Shown here one piece after another: positions 31,711 to 42,771 of a stretch of 64,000 nt of DNA. Made by a program: the position numbers and the translations under genes. A model generated the notes under the pieces. The model saw only the letters and a list, made by a program, of their open reading frames with translations. It ran no database searches and was not told where the DNA came from. The stretch spans positions 2,666,001 to 2,730,000 of the forward strand of contig CM075940.1 of assembly GCA_038030265.1 (NCBI GenBank). The letters are read 5' to 3'. The stretch comes from Corythucha ciliata (Eukaryota > Arthropoda > Insecta > Hemiptera > Tingidae). Numbering within the stretch: the stretch's first letter is position 1; each line of letters starts with the position of its first letter.

Positions 31711-33457
31711 AAAGAGTGGTGAAGGTTTTCTGGGGATAGAAGTTTGAATTATTTATTGGATTTATCTTAAGTTATTAAATTTTAGACTTTTTAACAACAA
31801 TACTTGAAACAATATTTTAAATGATCGGAAAAGTTACTTTTATTTATTCAATTTACAAAAGGAACGTTTACTCGCTTGGCTAGAATCGAGAGGGTTTCGT
31901 TGGTTTAACGATAGAAAACAAGACTCGTTATTTTTTCAAAATATCACAATTATAAATATAAAGTGTGCGTGAATGTTGAAGATAACTTTAGAAAAATATT
32001 TATATCAAATGCTACACACAATGAGGATAACGCGGTGAATTTTACAAGAATCAATTTTTTTTTTTTTTTAACAATAAAACGACTTTACTTATTTTTGTGT
32101 TTCTAAGAGGAATTTACAGTTTTTTCGATTTTACAGTTGATTAAAACGATTGGGGCATAGTTAACGAACTCAAATCTCACTTAAGGAAATTAGTTAGCAC
32201 AATTTTCTTTTAACAAAAAATCTTTATCAAAAAGGAACCTGAAGGGTCCCGAATAAAAATGAGGAAGAGTTTGTGTGTCTTAAAAAGAAAAGACTGTACC
32301 GACCTTTTTCGCAACGCAGCTTGCAGGATATTAAACTCGTCAATTTAAAAGATTTGAACTCAGATATAACTTTAGAAACTCAACAACAGATTTTAAAATC
32401 GACAGCGTGGAAATCGTATGCAATATCGCTGGGAGCCCTCAAAAAGCCTCGAGAAGGGCTTTTCCAGGGTTTTTACATTGTTTCTCCCACTGATTAATTG
32501 TCCATGATTTTTCCTGTTGGAGGGGAAAGACGCCTGCTCTAAAAGAACTTTTATTGTTTGATGACGATAGGAAGGGGGGGGGGGTTACTCTTCATTCCTC
32601 TTTGATCGGCTCTTCGCCAAGAGGAAGGAAGGCTGGGATTTAAATGTATATTTTTTTCATATTAATGAAAGGAATCTTTGGCCTTAATCCTCATTGCCTG
32701 TTTACAACCTAATTTTGTCCCATCTCAGAAGAGGAAATTTAAATGGGGTAAAATGTTCCAATACAATCTCCCCCTTGTCCGGAAAAATTTCGCACCCTCG
32801 CGAATCCTTAAGTAGTGACCCCGAGAAAAAAAACCCTTGGTGTTATTACAAGGGAAAAAAGAATTATGTTAGTGGGTCACTGAGATGGGTGGAAAAAAAC
32901 CCAGAGTTGCTTTTTCTGGGAAAATCCAGGTGGCTGACTCTATACAACAGTAAAGTTGTTTATGAATTGAAGATCTAGTAGAAGAGAGTGTATCTGGTCC
33001 TGGGACGTCCTCGACGGGGTGGGGTGGTGTCCTCTGAGGCCTTCGTCCTTGATGAGCGGGTGCCGGGAAGTCAGCGAACTTGCGAGATGACGTTGCTCCG
33101 TCGGTGAAAACATCGCGTTGTGCATGAAACATAGTTGAAACAAGAATGAGTAGGGCTCTTTTGTTTTTGAAGCAAGGAAGGCGTGGGTATCATGCTTGTT
33201 AAAGTAGGATTAGGGGTGAACCGCGCATTTTTTTTTTTTTTTTTTTTTTCGTGGCACCTGGACAATTATTAAGATATCGAGTCTTCTTAGATTGAAGAGT
33301 GCTATTGGCGTATCGAGGCAGCGGGTTGTACAAGAATCTCCGAGGAGAGAGCCGAAGCTTTGATGAGGGGAGGGGGCTGTCTAGATGTCCAATTGCACTA
33401 TTAATTTGGGGGGGGGGGGTATTTAGTTTGTCCAAGTACCTCGAATGAAAAAAAAAG
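31711..33457. other. Anonymous AT-rich sequence with homopolymer runs
   Basis: No domain recognised. It has T-runs near 32050 and 33229-33250, a G-run near 32574-32584 and another near 33407-33418. Small frames on both strands look like chance. Confidence 0.45.
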
Positions 33458-35965
33458 TTAGTTTTTTTTTTTTATGATAGTGCTATTTTGATGGGTAGGT
33501 TGTTGGTTGGAGCGGGTTTTGGCTCGCCTTAACGCATAGAGGATGTAAATTGATAGGAGTAAAACGATAAGAGTAAGGGTGGATATTCCGATTGTGGGGA
33601 GGAATGTGTGGAGAAGGGTATTTATTGGGACCAACGGTTCATTTTCCAAAGTGTTGAGCGGAAGTTTCTTTATAGCAATCACCAGCCCCTCTTTCATGAA
33701 TCGCTTCAAGGAACTCAATAAACGCATCCAGATCACGCTCATCGAACATTTTAATATTCTCGTCATTGCACATTATGTAGTCAATGAACCACATAATGAC
33801 CGTCGGTTCGGTGGCCGTTGAAGACGAACGCACCTCCATTTCGGTAGGATTGCCAATTAGACCATTGTCAACAATGACGTAATTTTCCCCGTTGACTCCA
33901 TCGCGGTAGAAGACTTTGATGGGTTCGGCGTTGGGCATTTTTGTGGTGACCCAAGCATCTAATCTAACATTAATCCCTGACTTGAAGAGGCTGGAATCGG
34001 TTTCAAAATTTTGTGAATTGAAGATTCTTTTTATTCTGACGTCACTACAATTTGAATAACAAGTGGAATCCATGTTGGCAATCGAATTAAAATCACCATC
34101 ATGGCAACCCCAGTTCGCTGAAGAACAACTAATGAGATTACCACTTGGCATAACAAAGGCTTGATTTTAATTTACAATTTCATAAACGTCTTCAATTACG
34201 ACTTGATTGGCACCAATATTAAAACAATCGTCGACTTCAACGAGACGTTCGAGATACCAGTGACTGTTATTGTCTCTGGCGATGCCATTTCAATAGTGCG
34301 TCATTTTACATCCGTTGGCTTGAGCTGAAGGGAATGCCTGAAGGGCTGAAACTATTGCTGTGACTATTATACCAACTTTTGGACTGAAAACTGTTAAGTT
34401 CAATAGTGCAACTGCCAGTTTGATTGCTTCTAGACTAATTTGGTTTTGTAGCGTGCGACTGAAATTGCGTAAATCGGCCACCTGGGTGAAAATCGTTTCG
34501 TATTTGAGGCCTTTGCACCAAAACCCTCCCACATTTAATCCTTCTCCGATTCTCTCGGATCTGGTCCCAAATTTACAGATATACAAGGTTGGATTTGTTG
34601 TTTCGCAAGTCTTGAAGTTGAAATTAATTTCATTTTCTGAAACGCTGAAGGCAGATCGATTGCTTGGGAGGCAAGTACCAGTGCTAATAAATTTAGAATA
34701 CAGGCCCTGGCATTTTTCTGTCGCAGGCTGCGTTAGAGCTAGGTTGACATGCCTGGCCCAACTGCCACATTTTAGTGGCGCATTATACGGTGTGACGTGC
34801 TCACTAAGCACGCATTGGCGCGTTAAGTGGCTGGCATTGAAGTTGACATTTATGCAGTTTTGATTGTTATCTGTCAACATGTTTGCAACGTTTGGTTCCT
34901 TGGCTTCTCGCCGATTGCGATGTCTAGTCTGCGGCTTGTTGATTACTTTGTCACCGAAAGACTGATTCACTTCGTCTACCATAGTTAACACTTCATCCGT
35001 CGACGCCAGTAATTGATCGATTGAGAAATTTTTGGTCTCTCGTCTTTCACGCAGTATATTTTGCAACATTTGAACAGCTTCTCGCTTATTGTTACTCGTC
35101 GTCGCTAGGTTCTGTTTGACCTGTTTCAATTGCTGGAGCAAATTTTTGTGAGTTTGTTGCAGTTCAACGACAAATAAATTCCACTCCTCGACGTTTCGTT
35201 GGTTCCGGCGAATCGTGCTCACCGTCTCGTCGACTACGGATTTAAGTCTGGTTTCCCGTCATAGGAATACACAACGTTTTCAAGTGAGTTCAGAAGGGCC
35301 TGTCTACTAGCCTCGATGATGTTATTGAGATCTGAAACTTTGTTGAAAACGCTCTTAGACAATTCAACCACAAGTTGGCTCTGGCCTTTAATGCGATGCG
35401 ACAACTGAACAACTTCATCGAAGCTGGCGGTAGAATTTAACCGTACAGACTCGTTGAATTTACTGATAGTCACTTCTGAATCACTAATTAGTGTCGAGAA
35501 CGGAGTCCTGATTGTTGATGCCTCGACGTAGTTGCTTGTCTCATTATTGACCGTGAAGTAAAGTTTTTTAAGGTCAACACCGAACTGGACCTCTTTGGTT
35601 TTTCCACGTAAAGACGCAATTTTCGTTTCCTGCGCCGTCTACCAGTTTTCGACCGACTGATTGTTTAACCAGCAGTTAACGGGCCATCTTGGGCCTCCAA
35701 ACTGACAAGCTACTTTGTGGCGTCTTGGTGTTTCCTCGGAACAACTTCCAGCTCGCCATTTTCTTGAAAACTTATTCTTACCGCTGGGGCGACGCCATAT
35801 TGTTCCGTTAAATTCTTCAGGTGTTGTGAAGGCGGTCCTGGAGCACTCTGTTGTCAGTGTGTTGTTTTCACTGAACCAACATGGCTTACCGTTGCCTGAC
35901 GTGCATTCCGTCGGATAATGACTATTAAGGGCCAAACCGCCGAAGATAAACAGTATTATTTTCAT
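33458..35965 (-). pseudogene. env: Envelope-like glycoprotein gene of a BEL/Pao element
   Basis: A long, interrupted minus-strand gene right after a BEL/Pao integrase. It starts at an ATG (35965) with a signal-peptide-like run MKIILFIFGGLAL. A cysteine-rich segment (to 35639) is followed by a helical region with heptad-like hydrophobics (35473-35234 and 35222-34930), then a cluster of basic residues resembling a furin site near 34920. Next comes a cysteine-rich ectodomain (to 34290 and 34151-33700), a transmembrane segment rich in Leu, Ile and Val near 33570, and a short basic tail. Stops or frame changes occur near 35639, 35230, 34290, 34150 and 33750. I cannot place it with the F-type Env family seen at 6.7 and 62 kb. 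BEL/Pao elements are known to have captured glycoproteins from phlebovirus-like and other RNA viruses, which is a candidate origin. Non-functional. Confidence 0.65.
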
Positions 35966-36012
35966 GAAATTACGGTGTTTGCTGTGCTTGATCTCTTTCA
36001 ACTTGTTTTTGG

Positions 36013-36950
36013 TCACTTTCTTGGCGGGCGGTTTTCTCTTAGGGTTGACTTTCCCACTGATTGCACCGACCTTGCCGACGAATGTGAGTTGAGAGTTTGC
36101 TCACCGATGGAGCGATAAAGCAGGGATTTTTCCGACTTGACAGCTGCCTCCCAGAGCCCTCCGAAATGAGGAGCGGAAGGGGGGTTGAAATTCCATCCTA
36201 TACCAATGCTAGACAGGTGGGTAGTTAGAGCATGATTACCACTTTGGGAAGAAAATGATAGGTCATATGAAGCCTTCAAATATTTTCTGGCAGCGACAAA
36301 CGTTGTACCTCTATCACTAAACAGCTCGAGGGGACATCCGCGGCAGGCGACAAATCTGTCCAAACAGGCCAAGAAACAGTCTCGAGTCATATCGGTTAGG
36401 ATCTCAAAGTGTACGGCTTTAGTGGCCATGCAAACAAATATGCAGAGGTAGGTCTTGAACCTAGTTTTGTCCCTAACCTTCCGAGGGCGAGTTATGAATG
36501 CCGGCAAAGTCGAGACCAGTTTTTGCAAATGGACGTATTTGTTGGACCCTTGAGGGCGGTAAATCAGCCATCGCCGGCGACAAAGGCTTTGGCTTAGTCC
36601 GAAAGCACGAGATGCATTTGTGCAGAACCGATTTTATTGTGCGGCGAAGAGAGAGGATCCAAAATCGGCGAGAAAGGATGTTGTGCAACGTTTAGTAACC
36701 AACATGAGCGTAGGTTATATGGAAATGCTCTATGATCAAATGAGTAGCGGAATGAGAAGAGGGCAGTACATAAGGATGCTTCGCTAGCTCATCGAGACCC
36801 GAATTAGTAAGAGGGCCGCCCACACGCATTAGACCTTCGTTGTCCAGGTAGGGTTTCAATTTAATCAAACGATTGCTGACTGGTTTATTTTTATATAGCG
36901 CCGAGATGTCGACAGCAAAGCGGTTTGTTGAACGAGGTAAACACATTTTT
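36013..36950 (-). pseudogene. BEL/Pao integrase relic (zinc-binding region and core)
   Basis: Three consecutive minus-strand frames of one protein. 36946-36692 has LMRVGGPLTNSGLDELAKHP, VLPSSHSATHLIIEHFH; 36688-36473 has RRFWILSLRRTIK, CISCFRTKPKPLSP, a DLPPSRV box and GLDFAGI (first catalytic Asp). 36528-36013 has CMATKAVHFEILTD, LFSDRGTTFVAA (second Asp) and NPPSAPHFGGLWEAAVKS (catalytic Glu). All are hallmark BEL/Pao blocks. Frame shifts separate the three. After the Glu block the usual C-terminal section is lost and the sequence runs almost directly into the env-like gene (ATG at 35965). Confidence 0.88.
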
Positions 36951-37084
36951 TAAGAGAGCTCTCCAACTCTTTCTTTAAGGCAAACCCACGTCAAATCGAA
37001 TTCTTCGCACTAGAATCTCGAATGTTTTTCATTAACATTGTTGCCTTGTACCGTACAAAAAAAGCTACATAGATCAGAGTTTAA

Positions 37085-37745
37085 CCCTTTAACGCGCAAG
37101 CAGAATTTCGTAGGAGAGTCCTGTATGCTTGGCGGTTACCTCTGTTGACCAACCCGCGTTTTGCTCCCGAGTGGACAAAGCTGTTTTTGCCAGTTATTCT
37201 CATTTTCCCCCACTTTTCTTGCTCAGTTTACATTATTAAACATAAAAATAGAAATTAGGCAAACGATTTCAATTTTTTTCACAAAAATTTAATTTACGTC
37301 ATTTTTGACATAAATTCAAGAATATCATTTGAAAATGATTCCCATGGAAAAAAAGTCTGATGTTCTATCCAATTTTACGTAAAATCATTGTTCAAGACGA
37401 AATTATCTGGAAAAATATAAAAATAATTGAAACGAGCTGTAGATGCTCTCCCGGTATGGTTTCCCAAACGCTCTCTGGTTACTTCTTAACCACCTTTGCA
37501 GGTTTGAGCCTCTCTGTCGGTCTAGTACGAACCTAAACATATTTTATAAACTCGTTCATTCCTATCAGAAGCAGTTGGCGTCCCTGTTTCTTCGCGCCAT
37601 TCCTCTTTCTTTTTACTCATTGATGTTTGTAAGTGGTTAACTCTGGTGACCACCAAGCATTTAGAGCAACGCACGGTTTCCAGCGCCTGCCCACTCGGAG
37701 CACTTCTTGGTTGGTTAACAAAGGTGACCACTAAGCGTTAAAGGG
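37085..37745. mobile_element. piggyBac-type MITE with TTAA duplication
   Basis: 661 bp, starting CCCTTTAACGC (37085-37095) and ending with its exact complement GCGTTAAAGGG (37735-37745), flanked on both sides by TTAA (37081-37084 and 37746-37749). The CCC start, 11-bp perfect inverted ends and TTAA target are diagnostic for piggyBac. Subterminal copies of GTNACC with GTTRACCAACC occur inside both ends and once more near 37635. No transposase frame is present. Confidence 0.92.
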
Positions 37746-37751
37746 TTAAAA

Positions 37752-38044
37752 CCAGCAGGCAAATGTTGTTTTGGCAGCAGCATGAATGAAAAACCATAAT
37801 ATGGCTTTTAGCTCATCGATTTCCTCCATTTCTCAGTAGTCCGCAAACGTCGTATTTCCTCATTTGAGTGTTGCTTCACGAAGTTCAATATTTCAGGACT
37901 GATAAAAAGTGAGAAGCAGTCGACAAGCTCTATGACGTCTCTTACTGACCCTGCCGGTCCTGGCGTGGCATGAACTACGTTTCGTTTAGTGGTTTTGTTC
38001 GAATTCGTTGCTGAGACTGGGTTTGATATGCCAAACAAAAACAC
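37752..38044 (-). pseudogene. piggyBac-like transposase N-terminal fragment
   Basis: The minus-strand frame reads VRDVIELVDCFSLFISPEIL, NFVKQHSNEEIRR, then in a shifted frame IDELKAIL. This is the order at the start of piggyBac transposase domains (SLFISPEIL...HSNEEI...IDELKA). The piggyBac MITE lies immediately downstream, so it may have landed in, or beside, this gene at a TTAA. The catalytic DDD part was not found. Confidence 0.5.
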
Positions 38045-38767
38045 TCCCGTTATTTATTATTATTATTATTTTTTTTTTCCTGTCTCTGTGACCTTTTCTT
38101 CATCTGTCGTGTGCATAGTGTGAACCGGGGTGGAGGTAAAAAGGAGGTTACACGGGAGTCGGGATGTAAAGACTGATAAATAAAGAAGTATTCTCAAGTT
38201 CATTAATTAATTATTCTTCAATTGTTATCCAATGAAACAGAACATGGTGCCAGGTGTGGGGTAATTTGTTTTCACTTGCTGGGCTTTCTTGCGCTATTTC
38301 TTTCTTCACTTCACTCCTTTCTTTTAGGCGATTAGTTTTGTTTTTTTTTTCTCTCTCTCTTTCTATCACCTTTATTATTTTTAAGTGACGATGCTCTTCA
38401 ATCTGCCTGTTTGCCAGAGCACTTAAATGTTTCTTCTGGGTCTCTTGCAAGTTGCAAGCCAGTTTTATACACAACACACAACATGACCAACCTGAAGATC
38501 CGTGCGTTCGTAGAAACGTGCTTTCGTAGCGAACACACGAACTCAGGATAAGGGCGAAGATTGTTCTTGAGGTGTGTTGCTTTACCTCCTCGGTAAGGAA
38601 GGGTTCGGCTCTTCCTGGATTGTTTTTAGTCGGTTCTCTCACATTTACTTCAAAGGGAGTGGTTTGTTAAATACGTGGTTTGGATGGAGGGTCCAATTCG
38701 AGTTTAACCAGTCCTTTAGATTTACCACGTGGATTATTCTACTACAAGGATCATTTCAAGGTTTTTG
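38045..38767. other. Anonymous sequence
   Basis: Short TTA repeat at ~38050-38072; no domain found. Confidence 0.4.
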
Positions 38768-38911
38768 ATGGAGTCGCTGACACGCGGGAAGATTCTGCTA
38801 ATTACGACTTTACTTTTCTTCATCAGCTTACAAAGTTCTCAGGGAAGGGGCGAGTGCTCCAAGTCAATTTTCGATGATGATTTCCTGGTGGTGTACTGGA
38901 TTTCCTGGTGA
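38768..38911 (+). CDS. Small ORF with a signal-peptide-like start
   Basis: 47 codons from the ATG at 38768. The N-terminus MESLTRGK followed by a hydrophobic core ILLITTLLFFISL and a polar QSSQG cleavage-like region looks like a secretory signal peptide; the remaining ~22 residues include one Cys and a DDD run, ending at TGA. There is no homology I can name. It could be the first exon of a secreted protein, a relic of an envelope leader, or chance. Confidence 0.25.
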   Translation: MESLTRGKILLITTLLFFISLQSSQGRGECSKSIFDDDFLVVYWISW

Positions 38912-39329
38912 CGTTCGTTCGGTCGAAATCTTTCGAGGGATACTTGAAAGATTTTCAAGTCGACACTGGGGTGGTATTAAAATTGACACGAGGTGGAAAG
39001 TTCGGTTACCAATGCACCACGAATTAGCTTCTGTAGACAGTTGATCTTGGCATGGGCCACGGAATTTCGGGTGATAAAACACAGGCGGGCTGACTCGGAA
39101 ATTACAATTTTACAAATTGTGGCCACTCATTGCAACCGTGTAGTCCTAAACAGCTATTCTTTTCTTTTATCATCGTACAAGTTCCATTCATCCAAGGAAG
39201 AACAACCTGTAGTAGATCTACAGGATTTTGTAACGGAAATCCTGTCTACACGAGGAAATGGGGATTTTGAGGTGGGGGCTAAATTCTTTCAACGGAATGG
39301 CTAACCCATAACTATGTAGGCGAAGCTCC

Positions 39330-39760
39330 GGCAACCAGAGTGGCTAAGTCCCTGTGAAGTTTTTTTCGTCGAACTATTCGTGTTCAAATTTATTGGTATT
39401 TGCACTGATGAAGGAATTGGAGGTGCCTTTAAATTATGTGGTTTGCGCAGATATAAAACGAGGGGATGAGGCTTCATTGAAGTCGAATCCTAATTCGACG
39501 ATGTACGTAAATACAGTTCAGCTGGAAACTTTCCACAAGCCCGATATCTTTTAGCAATATAGCTTTAATTTTGTCCGCCAACGAAGTAGAATTATTCAAT
39601 TTGCTCGAAGACATTGTTTAGTATGGACACAGCGCTCTGCTAGAGCATTTATCGCTGGATGTCTGGGGGCAATGCGGTTTATAGAATGGACGCATTGTAG
39701 TTTCTAAAATTCTCACTGGTAAATATCGAGGCATTGTCTGATACGATCCCGTAGACCGAT
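39330..39760 (-). pseudogene. Gypsy integrase fragment
   Basis: The minus strand reads in shifting frames VYGIVSDNASIFTSENF (second catalytic Asp block), then NALAERCVHTKQ with the catalytic Glu, then FPAELYLRTSSN and a final STSMKP. This is the order of a Gypsy (mag-like) integrase core and the following section. At least four frame changes or stops are needed. Heavily decayed. Confidence 0.55.
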
Positions 39761-39763
39761 ATT

Positions 39764-39784
39764 ACTTCTTCTTCTTCTTCTTCC
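39764..39784 (+). repeat. (CTT)n microsatellite
   Basis: Six to seven CTT units at the end of the integrase relic. Confidence 0.8.
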
Positions 39785-40570
39785 AATTGTACGATCGTCG
39801 ATGACGTGGAACGTGCGTCTCGTGAATACGTACTTCTGCTCTCTTCGATTTGCATCCACGAAAAACAGGAAGGAACGACTACGATATGGGCCTGCGTAGT
39901 CGATATAATTATATTATTTGTATTTATTTATTTATTAACAACCGAGGCCATTGTCTTCAATGTTTTACAATCGGTCGCAAATATATCGAAATTGCCTTGG
40001 TTTACATATCTGCAGGCTCTATTAAGTGGCGAGTCATATAAATACTTGTTTCTTCAGAATGGCAGGTAAAAAATATCAAGCTTCGGGTTGTCTTACATGG
40101 CACATGAAAGTTAATTCCGTTCTCGACTTATAAGCGCTGAACCCAATAACCAACGTCATGGCTAAAAATACTAAAATATCGATAATTTCGAAAACGGTTG
40201 GAAATCGGACCTATGTATATAGGGACTTCTGTGGTCCATTTTGGACCTAGAAAAACCCCTTTCATTTTTGCCATCGTCTTACCAAACACCCTGTATACAC
40301 ATGTATAGGCTTTCTGTTGAAAAAAAAATACAGTAAAAACAAAGTAAAACAAAATAATAAACAAAGAAATATGGTTACGAATGAGGAGATGGTATTTAAT
40401 ATACAAGTAATTTATGTAGTTTAAAAAGTGAAAGTATGGAGAGTATTGAACTGAAGAATGAACAAACAATGGATGAATAAACAAAGTAAAGTTGAACTCG
40501 ATCGCGAATACATATTTTTAAAAAAAGAATAAGAAAAAAGTACAATGACCCTCCCCCATACAATGTCACT
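39785..40570. other. Anonymous AT-rich sequence
   Basis: No gene recognised. The minus-strand frames at 40128-40596 lack motifs; the last ~40 bases may still belong to the tail of the YqaJ relic. Confidence 0.4.
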
Positions 40571-40574
40571 GGTC

Positions 40575-41320
40575 CCTCAACGGCACTGATCGGCATTTGG
40601 GTGGATCCACAAGTTCTGACAAAAGGGCTGACTATAGAAAAACTTCACCATTTTGGGCAATATTTATTTGTCCCAGAGCTTCTGATCCCTGATTATTCTC
40701 TGAACGTGAAGAAATTTAGGAGAGTGTATCACAAGGTCACAATAAGACCAGTCGGTTATTTCAAGCGGACCTTGGATTTGGTGACAATAATTATGCCTTT
40801 CCTTCAAACGTCCATCCTTGTCGAGACAGAAGCATTTCAATTTAATAGCCTCACATAGCGCCTGGGTCTCAGCTGATTTGTGGCATTTTACCTCCAGTAT
40901 TCCGCCACTGTCATTCAAAGAGTCCGGAGATGCCCCTAAAAATCCAAATATGTGTGCAAGAGGCCACATTTCTGCATTTTCCGTGGCGAGTCCTGCAGGA
41001 ATTTACAGCTACACCACACTTTCATGAAGCCTTCCGTAGTTGACTGCCTCGTTCTCCCATTTCTTTGGATATAAGGGAGCATTCACCAATCTAGTTGTTT
41101 TTGCAGTCGGGTGTCTTTTAATAATTGTCCCGAAATTCGAGGCCGTCAATCGATGACTCCTTTCTCGAAACCACAAGTCATTCGTCTCTTGTCCTCTGGT
41201 CAATTCTTCTAAATCGTCCCTTGTCCCACAGTCGAGCTCGTACTTTTTAGGAAATACATATAGCTGCTGCAGCTTGATAACCTTTTTCGTCCATTTCCAA
41301 ATCGTTTGATAATGGCCCAT
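40575..41320 (-). pseudogene. YqaJ-family exonuclease relic
   Basis: Two minus-strand parts in one frame, separated by two stop codons near 40995-41005. The upstream part (41320-41009) has ERSHRLTASNFGTIIKRHP and NYGRLHE. The downstream part has FGFLGASPDS, GILEVKCHKS (the D...E-x-K nuclease core) and HNYCHQIQGPLEIT. This matches the YqaJ-like viral recombinase/exonuclease family, abundant in arthropod genomes as part of mobile elements. A Mutator-like transposase fragment lies upstream on the same strand. Catalytic residues persist but the stops make it non-functional. Confidence 0.8.
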
Positions 41321-42188
41321 AATGTATGCCCACTGCGATGTGGCTTATCTTATTTTTGCTTCCAAGCTACGGAAGCATTGTTTTCACTTTTAGGAAATAT
41401 TTTTTTCTTTTTCTTTAAAATCGAAATTTCCACTTGCATTTCACGTTTCATACCTTCCTGAACAATTTCGGTTTCGTGTCTGTCTGTCTGTCTGCCCGTA
41501 AATCCTTGTAACAAGCATATCTTCCATAGTTTTTATCCGAATTTGATGCAATTTTCAGGGAATATATGTGTTGGCTAGCAGAGGGTCTCCTATCAATTTC
41601 GTCAAAATCGTACAAGGAAGAGGGGGTGAAAATAGGGGTTGAATTCTCAAACAAATCAGCGGTTAAATTTACAATATGCAAAAGATGCTTATGTTTTGTT
41701 TTTTAAAATGATTTGAGAAAAAAGTAAAATATGTTTACAAAAAAAGCGAGGAAGCACTGTGCTATAATCATTAGCAGACGTTTTTTTTCATACTATACGT
41801 TAATCTCTTTTGGTTGTGCTTCAAATTAGGAGACGTGTGCTACACATGCTTTTTCCTCAACGTTGATGCTGCGGTTCGTTTCACTATGGAAGCAGGGCTT
41901 GTACCTTCATGTGTCATGGGTCTACATAGGACCGAGCCAGTGGCTTTACAGTGGTGTTCGTAGGAACCACACTTACAGTGATTCACCTGTTTAATACCAC
42001 AGAACTAGGCGACGAGTAACTTGAGTTTCTCCGCTAGATTGCTCGTGTCGTTGGTAATGAGTCTAGACGCTTTGTGGAAAAAGGGTTTCAAGCAGTCGAG
42101 ATCAAATTTGTGAGCGGTGAGCCGAAAACCAGAAAGTTCTCGCTCGTTTTCATCTGCACTTCAGTAGTATCTTTAGCAGTTTTCATGG
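41321..42188. other. Anonymous sequence between the YqaJ and transposase relics
   Basis: Possibly the decayed linker of one element gene. It includes a short TCTG repeat near 41478. No clear domain. Confidence 0.4.
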
Positions 42189-42527
42189 TCACCAAGTATG
42201 TGGGACGGTCCATTGGCAAGATCTTCTCTCAGCTCTTGGGGGTTTTGGGACGTTTCCGCAACATGGTAAATAGCTTGTCTCGCACGTTTCTTTAGTCGAA
42301 ATAATTATGACTCTCGAGGAAAGTACTTTGCGGGATGCTTGCGGGAGAGCTTCCATTTTAAATAAAGATTTGCAGTAGTTTTTTACTGCGTGATTCGTGT
42401 ACTCGCTTTTTTGTATTTTAAGTTTGTATGGCACCATTTCGCGATGTCTTGCATACACGCTCGAGTCGGCATCACCAATAAAATATCTGCAAAGATAAGT
42501 AAATCGCCTCTTGCGAAAATGCTTCAC
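42189..42527 (-). pseudogene. Mutator-like transposase fragment
   Basis: The minus-strand frame reads YFIGDADSSVYARHREMVPY, then KSEYTNHAVKNYCKSL. The (F)IGDGDSS box followed by an E-(C/Y)-x-NH-hxxNYxxxL block is the conserved core of Mutator-like transposase proteins found next to, or fused with, YqaJ nucleases in insects. Here the box reads GDADSS. The frame then degrades. Together with 40575-41320 it outlines one minus-strand element. Confidence 0.6.
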
Positions 42528-42621
42528 TACTTTTGATTAAATACTTTTTTTTTATTATACCTATATTCCAGACCACGCAGTTGCAAACTTCACGTAAACT
42601 ATTTGTACAGTTGACTCACGC

Positions 42622-42771
42622 TGGAACGAGCGACGAGCGTGGAGCGAAGAACGAGCCAGCCCGAAGCGAGAGCGGGTCAGAAGGTGCTCCCGCATATATA
42701 TTTTTCGGTTTGCTGACCGTTGCAGATTCAGACGCCGTCCGAACTTCCTTTGTCCTCAATTTGCACAGTTG
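42622..42771 (-). repeat. LTR fragment related to the LTR at 63 kb
   Basis: The reverse complement aligns with 63171-63332: both run CAACTGTGC(A/G)AATTGAGGAC, then a TATATA box and a series of CGCTCG motifs, ending ACGCTCGTCGCTCG. Only the promoter part survives. Confidence 0.7.
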
